This document shows positions 24,855-35,766 of a DNA stretch of 64,000 bases, piece by piece. The notes below the pieces were generated by a model, which was not told the origin of the DNA, searched no databases, and saw nothing but the letters and a program-made list of their open reading frames with translations. Made by a program: the position numbers and the translations under genes. Origin of the DNA: Laburnicola sp. R22_1 (Eukaryota; Ascomycota; Dothideomycetes; Pleosporales; Didymosphaeriaceae); NCBI GenBank assembly GCA_014281115.1, contig JACONQ010000008.1, positions 1,736,001-1,800,000 on the forward strand. Reading direction: 5' to 3'. Position 1 is the stretch's first letter. Every line of letters begins with the position of its first letter.

Positions 24855-25991
24855 TTGTTAAATTATCTACCTAGAGATAAAATAACAAAGGCTTTTATCT
24901 TAAATAATATAACAAAAAAGCAGAGCCCCCTGCTTAGTAATTAAAAAGAGCGTAAAAAGGTAGTTACAAAAATGCGCGTTTAAACTACTAAGTAAGCTTA
25001 GTATTCTTAGCGTAAGACTCCTATAAGCAAATTTTTACAAAGAGACTACTTAAAACTTTAGAGAAGGGATAAAATAGCTTTACCGCTACTATACTATAGT
25101 TATCTATTCTTTCTTTACTATTCTAAGTTATAAACTACTATCTAGATTGTTATAAATAATATAAGTTAATATATTAATAGGTACGTACTACTTTATAAGT
25201 AGGATAAGAATATTACATACTAGATACACTATTACTTTATTACTGTATTAAGGTTATTCTTAATAAATCTCCTATTATTGCCGCAGCTTCCTACTCTACT
25301 ATCTACCTAGGGATTAATAGTAGTCTTGCCAACACTAAAGTACTCGCTAACACTACAAAGTATACACTAGAGTTCTATATAACTATTACCTAGATAATAA
25401 CTACACTAGAGTTCTATTTTATCTATAAGCTTACTTAGCGCAAAGGACAAGTATACTTAACTATTTATAAGCCTATTCTTATCTACTAGTTAGGTTAGTA
25501 GATAGTCTAGTTTACTAAGAATAGAATAATTATATTCCTACACTAGTAAACGCAATTGCTCCTTATTAGTAACTAAATCTAAGAGGGGAGGTAAAAGGTA
25601 GAGAATAAGGTATTTATTAACAAGCTTTAGTATAATAAAAGCATTGCATAAATCCGCAAGATTCTTCTAGTTATTATTATTACTATTAAGTTAGCTTATA
25701 TAAGCAAGTATATCGCGTAAGCGGCGTGCGAGTATAGATAACTAATAATAGTAGTGGCAATAAGCTAGGTATACTATATACGCTATAAGTAAATCTTATA
25801 TAGGTTAGAAGCTTATAAAGTGTAGATAGAGTGCAAGGAAGTTTAAACTATTGTTGCATTACTAGATATTTAAGGTTAGTCTTTAATTAGAATTAGGTGC
25901 TATATATAGTAGTATATAATAACCTTCTATCTTAACCTACTTTAATCTCAAACTAAAAAAACAGGTTAAAAAAGGTGTTTAGCAGGCCGAC
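24855..25991 (+). mobile_element. unclassified repeat family A, second full-length copy with 10-bp TSD
   Basis: The unit is 1137 bp, from TTGTTAAATTATCTACC to CAGGCCGAC, collinear with the copy at 19,144-20,291. It is flanked by the direct repeat TATTTATATT (24,845-24,854 and 25,992-26,001). Two full-length copies with different 10-11 bp flanking duplications define the element's ends independently. Confidence 0.7.
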
Positions 25992-26001
25992 TATTTATAT
26001 T

Positions 26002-26813
26002 TATAATCTAGTAGTAGCGTAACTATAGTTTGCTATATATATAGTGTATAAAGTCTATCTACTCTTATAATATTAGTAATACCTAGTACACTAAATCTTT
26101 ATTTTTAATATATAACTACTACTACTATTTTTTAAATCTAGCTCTTTATTTATTATATCTAGCAAGGTAATAATATTCTAGTAGTCTAACTACACTACTT
26201 CTTCTATATAGGACAGTATAGCTATAGTAGAATTCTAAAAGTATATAAAGGATTAGCTAGGCAAAGTTAAGAATAATCTCTAGAAATTTAGTAATCTTAT
26301 ATAGTAAGTAGGGTTATTAAAGAGGCCTTTTAATTTTAATATTGTTAATAATACCTAGCTCTAGCTATTAAGGCCCTATTAGCTAGTTTTATAACTTTAA
26401 ATTCTAGGATATAAAGCACTCCTTTAGTACCTAGATAGAGAGTTATATTAGGCGTTTATACTATAATAATAGGATAAAGTAAAGGCATTACTAAAAAAGC
26501 TTAAAGATAAGAATTAGCAAAGCAAAAGTATAGAATAGCTACTAGATGATAAGTAGTAGTTTCTTAGAGACTATAAGAGTTTAAAAGCGTAGCTATAGCG
26601 CAAGAAGCTTATAGATATAGTAGTAATTATTTAAGATGCTATTAAGGTAGAGGACTATAACTAAGTAATAAAGGTAAGAGTAAGTAGTAGTAGAAGTATA
26701 GGGGAGATAGACGGCGGCGAAGTCCTAGAAGAACGGAATACAGCTCGCTAGTTGTAAGAGGAGATCTACTATAGAAGAGAGTTAATAAAATAGTTAGGTT
26801 AGTTACTATTATA

Positions 26814-26858
<45 letters not shown>

Positions 26859-27829
26859 GCAAATAATATTATTAAAGAAATTATTAATTATGTAATATGG
26901 TGGTTGGTTAAATAGCCGGCCCGAGATTACGTAACATTACGAATTAACTCTAGAGAAAAACTAGTTCTAATATATATAATATTAATAATAATCTTATAGT
27001 TAAAGTAGGTATTATTCTTAATAGTAAACTTAAAGCGACGCAGGACTTATTTATATAATTAATAGTAGTAGTAAAACTTCTAAATTTTGTTTAGTATAGT
27101 AGTATCTACTTTATAGCTAGTATTAGTAAGTATTTTTAAAGTATTTTTATATAGAGATGTCTAAATTATTAATAAAGGTAATAGAGTTTATATTTAGTAA
27201 AAAAAGACATAGTTTTTTTCTTACTAATATTAAAGAAAGGGTATCCCTATTAATATATAATAGGTATAGTTATGCTGTCCTTTTATATAATAATATTTAG
27301 AATATTATTAAAGTAGGCACCTAGCTTATTAGTATTTACTAGTAATAGTAAGAATAGTATTAAAGTGTTTAGAATATAGTAGATAACTATTTCTATTAGA
27401 TTTATAATTTATATAGTTTCTAGAGATCCTTATAGGTTCTAACCTCTAAAGCTAATATTAGTATTACTAGATATCTAATTAATTTTTATATAGGGTTCTC
27501 TTATATATATGCCTCTAGCTATGCTTTACAAATAGTAAAAATTCTTACTATATCTATATTCTATAGTTTCCTTTAGTATATTATATAGTATTAATCTTTA
27601 AGAATAAACTATTCTACACACTCCTCTAGCTTTATCTTATAGATGTGTTTGCTAGTTATATAGTAAATATAGATAGTAGTAGTTAGGTAGAATATTTAAT
27701 TATTACTATCCTTATTATCTTTACTCTACTTCTCTTCTTTATATAAAGTAGGTTTCTTATTATTATACCTTTTTATATCCTAAATATAGAACTAAATAGT
27801 TTTATATAAAGGTATTTTATTATTATACT
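26002..27829. repeat. RIP-degraded DNA with family F and TTA microsatellite
   Basis: No gene. A (TTA)n run spans about 26,812-26,857, followed by the second copy of the 100-bp family F segment (about 26,865-26,975). The sequence 26,250-26,760 is less AT-rich and has a partly open plus-strand frame rich in Lys/Glu, probably an old coding remnant. Confidence 0.5.
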
Positions 27830-28026
27830 TGTTGGATAGGCTCTCACTAGTGAAAGGAAAGGAACTGAAAACGGATTACATTTGAAGATTGATTCTTATT
27901 CTTGTCTTCGTATGGATGCTACAGAGGTGTACATGCTCTTGTCCAAGTAGGACCGAAGTAGGATCGAGGCGGTCTATTAGGCATCGTTGGGTAGCCAATA
28001 TATCTACTAATGCCTATAATCCGACA
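27830..28026 (+). mobile_element. solo LTR, nearly free of RIP
   Basis: The unit is 197 bp, starting TGTTGGATAGG and ending ATCCGACA. It is flanked by a perfect 5-bp target duplication ATACT (27,825-27,829 and 28,027-28,031). The terminal inverted dinucleotides TG/CA, the 5-bp TSD and the absence of an internal region mark a solo LTR left by recombination. Its balanced composition contrasts strongly with the surrounding AT-rich sequence. Its sequence differs from the 165-bp copia LTR in this window. Confidence 0.85.
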
Positions 28027-28031
28027 ATACT

Positions 28032-29132
28032 TTTTATAAAAGGCAATATACTATTTTATTACGTAGGTACGCTTATTACGCAGATAGTTAGAAAACTAAT
28101 AATCTTTTTATAGTATATAAAACACTTCTTTATTCTTATATAAATATTATTTAATTAGGATCTAAATTATAATAATTGTAGTATAAATTGTTCGTAAAAT
28201 TCTTATTAATAGGGGCCTAGTAATTCTCCTCTTTATATAAAAATTTATATTTATAATTAGTGTAATACGTATTAGCCTCTTAAAAGTACTAATAAGTTTA
28301 GCAATTAATTATAACTTAAATTAACATATAAAATTAGTAAATAGAGCTTTATAGGTAGGCTTAGGGGTAAATATAGCCTACTCTAGCTCTAGATATCTAT
28401 AGTATATTTATATAATAGTAGTATAGAGAGAAATTTCCCTAGTAAAGTCTACACCTAATACTCTCTATATAAGGATAAGCCTATTAATAATTGCCTCTAG
28501 AATTTTATATAAACTCTTGTTAGGGTTTTTGCGCTAGCATTATATAAAAGTTATAACGTGCTAACCTCTTTTTGTTAATACTATCTTAAAACGCTTTTCT
28601 GTATTAATAATAGTAGAAGGGATAACTGCTATTATTATAATATTTTTATTAGAAACTCCTTAGTCGTAAAAAAATCATATAAAAGTTATTATAGTCTAGT
28701 TTATTTAATACTAGTTATAGTTAATAGTAGTATTAAAGTAACTATTAAGTGCTTTATATAAGCACTTTTATAATTATTTAAAGTAAATAGTATAAAGGTA
28801 ATACTATGCCGCATAGCTAGTAAAGATATTTAAAAAGATATCTAGGTATTAATTCTTAGTAATATCTAAGCGTTTATATAGATCTATAAAGATTCTAGTC
28901 TTATTTACTAAAATATTATATAGAGCTCTAGTATAGATTTTTTTTTTACGACTAAGGGGTTTCTAATAAAAATATTATAATAATAGTAGATATCCCTCCT
29001 ACTATTATATATATAGAAAAGCGTTATAAGATATTAATAAAAAGGATTAGCGCGTTATAAGCGAGCTTGGCGGGCTTAGCGCGCCTACTCTAACTAAAAA
29101 AAAATCTATATGCAAAACCATGCGTAAGGTCA
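28032..29132. repeat. RIP-degraded DNA with two inverted family C copies
   Basis: Family C occurs at 28,540-28,680 (plus) and 28,935-29,155 (minus), facing each other across about 255 bp. The pair can form a large hairpin. No coding potential recognised. Confidence 0.5.
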
Positions 29133-30107
29133 CATTACTATACTATAGTTTAGAGTAGAGGAGGTATAAGACAGTACTAGCGCCGTAACTAATATAACAC
29201 TATAACTATCTCTCTTTACTATTATCTCTAAAGATTTCTAAAAGTAATAGCTGTTATATTAATAGGTTTATACTATTATAAGATATATGCTAGGTAGGAG
29301 CTTATACATTATAGGTATACTAACGCTCTATCTTCACATTAAAGTTAACCTTAAAGAGACTTTTACCGCTGTCGCTCTATTTCCTACTATCCTCCTAAGC
29401 CCTAATACTAAAATCGTAGTTAACGCCGCCTAAAAGTACGCTCTAATTTGTCTACTTAAAGTTACTAGGCCCTATTACACACTAGAGTACCGCTTTATCT
29501 AAAAGATTATTAATAGGTTAAAGTAGAAGAAGGTATACCTTAGTCTATATAAGGCAGTCCTAGTGTACTAGTTAGACCAGCAATAAATTAGTAACTATAG
29601 GCACTATAATAGACGCGTAGAGCTCTCACTATAGTTTCTTATATTACTGTTAGTTAGGAAGGCAGTAATAGAGAATAGAATTAAGAGAAAAGAAAAGAAG
29701 TTATTTATTAATAAGTTGCTAGAGAAGAAGAGTGTTGCGTGGATATATTAGATCCTTATAGTTATAGTATTAGATAGTAAGCTAGTAAGCGTGTTGTATA
29801 AGTGTATTGCGTAGTAGCGTGTAAATATAGCGCAATTGCTAATAATTGCAATAATAGAGTAAGAGTTAGTTTTTTATACACGCTTTAAGTAAATTTAGCA
29901 GGCGTTAGAGCGCTTATAGATATTAGAGAGCGAGTGCGTAGTTTATAAACTATCCTTATAAACTATTATTGCGTTAGTAGAGGAGACTAGGAGTAGACTA
30001 TATTTTTAGGCGCTAGACTAGAGCGGCCTTTCCATTCCAACCTACGCAGGCTCAAATTAAAAAAAAGGGAGTTAAAAAGAGTACTTAACACTGAATAAAC
30101 AATGTGA
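29133..30107 (+). mobile_element. family A-related element with 9-bp terminal inverted repeats
   Basis: The unit starts GGTCACATT and ends AATGTGACC. The interior is a diverged relative of family A: it has the same order of blocks, for example TTAATAGGTTTATACTATTA, CTAGAGTACCGCTTTATC and AAGGCAGTCCTAGTGTACTAG, and it is less mutated than the other copies. One plus-strand frame is open over long stretches, with TAA/TAG at likely Gln/Trp positions. The protein family is not recognised. The inverted ends conflict with a pure non-LTR interpretation of family A. Confidence 0.5.
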
Positions 30108-30985
30108 CCAAGCTCTAGTATAGTTGTTATTTTTTATTCTATATCTTTTAGAATTAGATTATCTTATTAGCTAGAATTTTCTAATAAGATAGGTTATACT
30201 TAGGCAAAAGCTTATATAGGTTAGATTATAGTATAAGCTTAGTTTATATAAATTAGTATAGTGTTTATAATTTACGTTTAACTAGTAGTAGCTCTATTTT
30301 ATATAGTATTTAATAATTATAAGTAGGTAGGCAAAATAGTAGTTAAGTACTATATATAAAGAGTAGTAGTTTATTTAGTTATTTGTATAAATAAGATTAT
30401 CTTTAGTACTTATATAAAGATTGTCTTAAGATATCTATAGGGATCTATAACTATATAAGTACCTATAGTAGCAGTAGCTTACTCTATTTAGGTTTGTGCA
30501 ATAGCCTAACTAGCTTAAATATTTTTAAAATTAGCTTTAGTATTTGTATATAAGTAGTTAAGCAAGCTAGTACAGGTAGTAATATATAAGTAATATTTAT
30601 ATTACCTTAGGCTACTTTATATAGTTTACTAGCACTTATAGCTTTAGTATTTATTCTTAATATAATACTCTTTTCTCTTAGGACTATAATAATCTCTCTC
30701 CTAAACGCACAGTTTAATTTTAAAAAATAGTATTCTTTCTATCCTTTAAAGTCTTTCTAGAATAATTCTAAGAAAGCTATCCCTTTTTAGTATAATATAT
30801 AATAATTAGCAATAGTATATACTACGTATAATTGTATTTCTAATAGAAAAGAATTATTTACTAGGTTAATTTTATCTTCTTGATACTTAGGTCTTATTCT
30901 CTTACGTAATATTACCTCTAATATTCCGATTTCTTTAGTATACTTATTATACAGTCTAGTATATTTAGGTTTATTAGTACTATCT
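30108..30985. repeat. AT-rich RIP-degraded DNA, nothing recognised
   Basis: The stretch has no open frame of note, no terminal repeats and no match to the other families that I can see by eye. Confidence 0.5.
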
Positions 30986-30989
30986 TATA

Positions 30990-32545
30990 AGGTAATATGT
31001 TTACAAGCGAGTTGCGAATATAAGCGAGCTGTAAACCCCACTAATTTTCTACGACGTGTCATCTATTAACTACAATGGCTTAACTAACACTTATTCGATT
31101 GCCCTATAACGAAGTAGATGTCTCCCTAGCTATCTTAGCTATTAATTAGAATTAGATCCAGAGCGTTAATTGCACTATAGCGACGTTTAACGTTTCTAAA
31201 AGCACGCTTTGCAGCTAACGCGCTAGAACTGCTATATAACACAATTGTAAGCCTAAATTAAAGAAGCTTACTAAGCTAGAAGAGGAGGTTATTATTAAGC
31301 ATATACTTAACCTAGATTTGCGAGGCTTTGCACCTATTCTAGGTGCTGTATAAAATATGGCAAATAAGCTGCTCGCTAAGCGTAGCGTAGGCCACGTTGG
31401 CTAGTAGTGGCCTAGAAACTTTTTTAAGCGAATAGACAGTCTTACAACGCGATTTAATCGAGCCTACGATTAATAGCGAGCCCTCTATAAGGATCTAATA
31501 GCTATATAGACCTAGTTTGAGCTAGTAGTATATATAAAGGCCACCTATGGTATTTGTAATAAGGACACCTTTAACTTTAATAAGACTAGCTTTCTAATAG
31601 GTAAGATATCCTTCTAGCTAGTTGTTACAGGCTTAAAGAGACGTGGTTAGCTAAAAGCGATCTAGCTAGGCAATTGTAAGTAGGTAACAACAATTTATAG
31701 AATTAACGCTGCTAAGTAGGCAATTCTACTCTTTGTTATCTTTGCTAGTAAGTACCACCTCTTGGCCTAGTATAAGGGCGATAATATACTAGGTAACTAG
31801 ACTATTAGTCTTAGCGATAATAGGTAGACTATAAACAAGCTTAGTGTTGCCTGGCTATAGCACTTTATTAAGCATACAGTAGAGCGTAGAGTAGGCGCGT
31901 GTTAGCTCCTAATACTTAATAGCTATAAGAGCTATAACTTACTCGAATTCTAGAAGATCTATAGGGAGAACAAGATTAATACCCTATACATACCACTATC
32001 TTTATCATACCTCCTATAGCCACTTAATATAAGCTGCTTCTCGCTGTTAAAGTAGGCGTATAGGCGCTAGGTTAAGAGCCTAATACGCAACTATATTAAC
32101 TATATTACTAAGCTTAAGTTTCTACTAGTCTTTTGTACCGCCTATAACTAGTTAATTATAAAGGAGAATATCTGCGTAAGCTTTTAAGGCTCTAGGCTAG
32201 TTCTACACAATCTAGAGGTAGTACTCTTAAAGCTTAATATTAAGCTTTGTACACCGTCGCCAGCACTAGCGCTAGTAGCCCTACTAGAGGCCCTATAGGA
32301 GTCTGCAACACTAAGCAACGCACGCGAGCTAGGCGCTAAGTTAACTCTAGTTTGTGAGCGGATTTAAAGGTATTAGGGATCTTCTCCTACCTTAGTTATC
32401 TAGTCGCTTAATTGGCTTATAAGAGGCGCTAAGAAAATGACGCATTTAATAGTGCTTATGCGCAAGGAGATAGCTACTCTATCTATTAGCCTATAGGGCT
32501 AGAATTCTATATTTAAGAAGAGTATTTAATAGTAAGGTTACTAGT
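30990..32545 (+). mobile_element. pogo/Fot1-type DNA transposon, RIP-inactivated, right end missing
   Basis: The left end holds a TIR-like segment (ATATGTTTACAAGCGAGTTG then ACCCCACTAATTTT) organised like those of the other pogo copies. The transposase frame runs 31,072-32,545 with stops at Trp/Gln codons. It has an N-terminal helix-turn-helix/CENP-B-type region, then the DDE domain with blocks TFNFNKTSF, LILNSYKSYN and PLNISCF. All three catalytic Asp positions (31,579; 31,918; 32,026) read Asn, and 35 residues separate the last two, which fits a DD35D arrangement. I find no matching right TIR; the sequence passes into the inverted-repeat arm. Confidence 0.75.
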
Positions 32546-32952
32546 TTATTAATATAGGGCTGCATATTAATTTCTAAAGTAGGTGTAGTACATAATATAG
32601 TACTTAAGGATATTAGTATAATAAAAAATATAATAACTAGTTAAATAGTTATTTAAGAGAATAGTAGTTTAAGAAGAGGATAGAATAAACTAAATTCTAT
32701 AATATTAACTATAGTAGTATTTAACTAATATTAAGATTAGCTAAAAATAGTGTGCAGTGTATAGCGTGCTAATAATAAGTTAGTTTTAGATCTAGACTAG
32801 TATATAGCCCTTTATTACAAAGTTAGTTTTAGGTAGTAATTAGCTTATTACTATATTACTATAGGCGGTATTCTTAGTAACTAATATATAATTATTAGCT
32901 ATAATAATTAGCTATAGCAAAACTGTAACTTTAGCTTATCTTATTCTATACG

Positions 32953-33228
32953 CTAATTATTATCTAAAATCCCCTTAGCACCTAAGCCCCCCTTATTATC
33001 TAAAACTCCCTTATTATCTAAAACCCCCTTATTATCTAAAACCCCCTTAGAACCTAAGCCCTCCTTATTATCTAAACTCTCCTTATTATCTAAACCCCCC
33101 TTATTATCTAAACCCCCCTTATTATCTAAATCCCCCTTATTATCTAAACCCTCCTTATTATCTAAATTCCCCTTAGTACCTAAGCCTCTAAAGTTTAAGA
33201 AACCCTTAAAGTCTATATATTTATTCAC
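32953..33228 (-). CDS. LDNKG-repeat ORF in repeat arm 2 (doubtful gene)
   Basis: A 91-codon open frame is made largely of five-residue units of the form L-D-N-K-G/E-G/V, encoded by a 15-bp minisatellite. The counterpart in arm 1 (6553-6741) has fewer units, so the array has changed length between copies. The frame stays open because the unit contains no codon one transition away from a stop on the minus strand. That alone can explain it, so I treat it as a repeat artefact or the tail of a transposon gene rather than a cellular gene. Confidence 0.3.
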   Translation of the reverse strand: MNKYIDFKGFLNFRGLGTKGNLDNKEGLDNKGDLDNKGGLDNKGGLDNKESLDNKEGLGSKGVLDNKGVLDNKGVLDNKGGLGAKGILDNN

Positions 33229-34430
33229 AATTTTAGAGTTATATCTATTTAGTAGCCCCTAGAAATAAGCCTTAAGCTTCTTTCTATTATTTTTAATTTC
33301 CTCTTTATACTCTTTATTATTATTTCTTTTAATATACGCCTTGTTACTATTAAGTATACTATTCTTACTATAGTTAATAAGGTTAATAGAAGGACTAGGC
33401 TTATAGCAACTAATAATTATTAGTAAAAGTATATAATAAATATGTATAATAAAGTTATAACAATTCCTTATTAGTAACTATTATTGGCTTTTTAGTAGTT
33501 AGACCTATATTGCCTACACTATTATAGAAGTCCTTTTACTTTTTCTTATTAGCCTTACTTTTAGAGCTATTAGTCTTAAGCTTTTTTAGGCCTACCTTAT
33601 ATATATTACGCAAGAGCTTCTTATATACACTACTATAACTAAAAATTTATTTACTTATATAACTCTATAATATAAAAGGGCCTTTCCTCTTACTAGTAAT
33701 AATTTTACGCTTAGCTAGAGCTACTTACTAGGCTCTTAAATTAACTTTATTCTTAATCTTATTCTACTTCTTATATATAGCTATTAGTTTTGCCTTAAAT
33801 TAGTTATCTACTCCTTATTAATTAACTAATACGTAATATTAAGATATAATAATATACTACTTTTTTATTTTTAAAGTAGAACTATATAAGCTCTTTTTCT
33901 TTCTATATAAACTATTAATACTTTTACGGTTTAGAGAGTAGTTAGTAGTTCTTATTATTATAAAGCTTCTTTTAAGCTATTATTATATAGCTTAATTAGC
34001 TAATCTAGTAAAGTCTAGTACCTTTTCTTCTTTACTATAGAATGCATTACAAGACTTTTACGTAATAGTATAGGTGCTATTACTAAGTACACTTTTAAAT
34101 AGCACTTTATAGTTAGTAAAATAACCTTTTTAAAAGCTACCTTATTTATAATATAAAAGAATAGTACTAACCTCTTTATCTCTAAATATAAAGCCTTATT
34201 TATATTAGTATATAGTGTAATAAAAGGCTATAATTATTAAATATCTTAGTAAGACCCTTCTACTTATTACGCTTAAAATTTACTAGAATCTATAGGCTGC
34301 TACTTAGGAGACCCTCTAAGATATTAGAAGACTCTTCCTTAATAGATACTATAGTATAGGGTGTAATAATAGTATATAATAACTATAGTTAATATTATTG
34401 TAATAATAAAATTATTATTATTATTATGTG

Positions 34431-34602
34431 TGTTGTTAAATTAACTACCTAGGGGTAGAACGACAAAGGCTTTTATCTTAAATAACATATTAAAAAAAGC
34501 AGAGTCCCCTGCTTAGTAAATAAAAGGAGCGTAAAAAAGGTAATATAATTACAAAAAAAGCGCGTTCGAACTGCTAAGCGAGCTTGGCGATCTTGGCGCG
34601 GG
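34431..34602 (+). repeat. family A fragment inserted in repeat arm 2
   Basis: It begins GTGTGTTGTTAAATTAACTA and stops after about 170 bp (GGCGCGGGGTTAC). The flanks TATTAT/TATTAT and the absence of this block from the arm 1 counterpart (about 5480-5500) show it is an insertion. Confidence 0.6.
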
Positions 34603-35215
34603 GTTACTATTATAAAAAGTAGCTATAGAGGCCTATATGTATAAACAAGGCGCTAATAATACTAGCGTATTTTCTTTACTTACCTTGCTGCCTACTTAGC
34701 TACTCTATCTTAGTACCCTCCTAGCTACTTTTTTTAATACTTTATAGCCTTAACTACTATATAACCTTAAGTTCTAAGATAATAGTATATACTAGACTAT
34801 TTAGACATACTAAAGTAGCTACTAGTAGAGCTTAATAAAAAAAAGCTACTAGCTACTAAGGCTGTATAAAAGACGTTTTATAATTATAAAATACTACCTA
34901 CTACGCTAAAAAGAAAGCACTACTAAAAGCTAGGTAGTATATTATTATTATAGCTATTTATTATATATATATTCTAATAATATATAGTTATTACACTTAG
35001 GAAAATTAAAAAGTACTAAAAGAGTATTAAGCCCCTTATTAGGAAAATCCTATTCTGCCGCCTTATTAGAGAAATAGCGTAAGATAAAGATAAGAAATAT
35101 ATACGCTTTTAGTCTACTATACTAGCTACTCTCTAGAAGATAATAGAGGCTTTTCTAATTAGAATATTTAAAGGTATTTCTTTATAACACTCTACTCCTA
35201 CTATAAAATAAATAC

Positions 35216-35341
35216 CGCATTTTTATAACTACCTTTTTACGCTTTGTTTAATTACTAAGTAGGGGGCTCTGCTTTTTTTATTATGTTATTTAAGATAAAA
35301 GCCTTTCTTATACTACTTCTAGGTAGTTAATTTAACGTCAC
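35216..35341 (-). repeat. 126-bp family A fragment with 13-bp TSD
   Basis: The insert is flanked by ATAAAATAAATAC on both sides (35,203-35,215 and 35,342-35,354). The arm 1 counterpart near 4900 has the site once (GTATTTATTTTAT), so this is a clean filled/empty pair. In reverse orientation the insert starts GTGACGTTAAATTAACTACC, the same end as the full-length family A copies. Confidence 0.75.
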
Positions 35342-35405
35342 ATAAAATAAATACTAATACCTTTAGATACTAATATTAACGCTATTTATATAAAATAGGT
35401 TACTA

Positions 35406-35550
35406 TGGTTTTTTTTTGCGACTAAGGGGTTTCTAATAAAAATATTATAATAATAGTAGATATCTCTCCTACTATTATATACACAGAAAAGCGTTTTAAG
35501 GTATTAATAAAAAGAAATTAGTGCGTTATATAGGTTGCTTTATAGGCTAA
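35406..35550 (-). repeat. family C insertion in repeat arm 2
   Basis: TGGTTTTTTTTTGCGACTAAGG through TTAGTGCGTTATATAGG is absent from the arm 1 counterpart near 4845, where the flanks are continuous (the reverse of AGCCTATGTAGTAACC). Confidence 0.6.
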
Positions 35551-35766
35551 AAATATATAGCTAGTAGATAGGTACTATAAAAAGTATATAAATACTAGGT
35601 AAATAGTAAGGCGCTTAGTTAGGTTTAGAATAGCTAGGCGCTTAGTTAGGTTTAATATATATATTTAATACTAAAGCTATACTTTTACTATAATAGGTAA
35701 ATGTAATAATTGCTACTATAATAATATAGGTATTTTTATAGTAATTTACTATAAAAATTATATATA

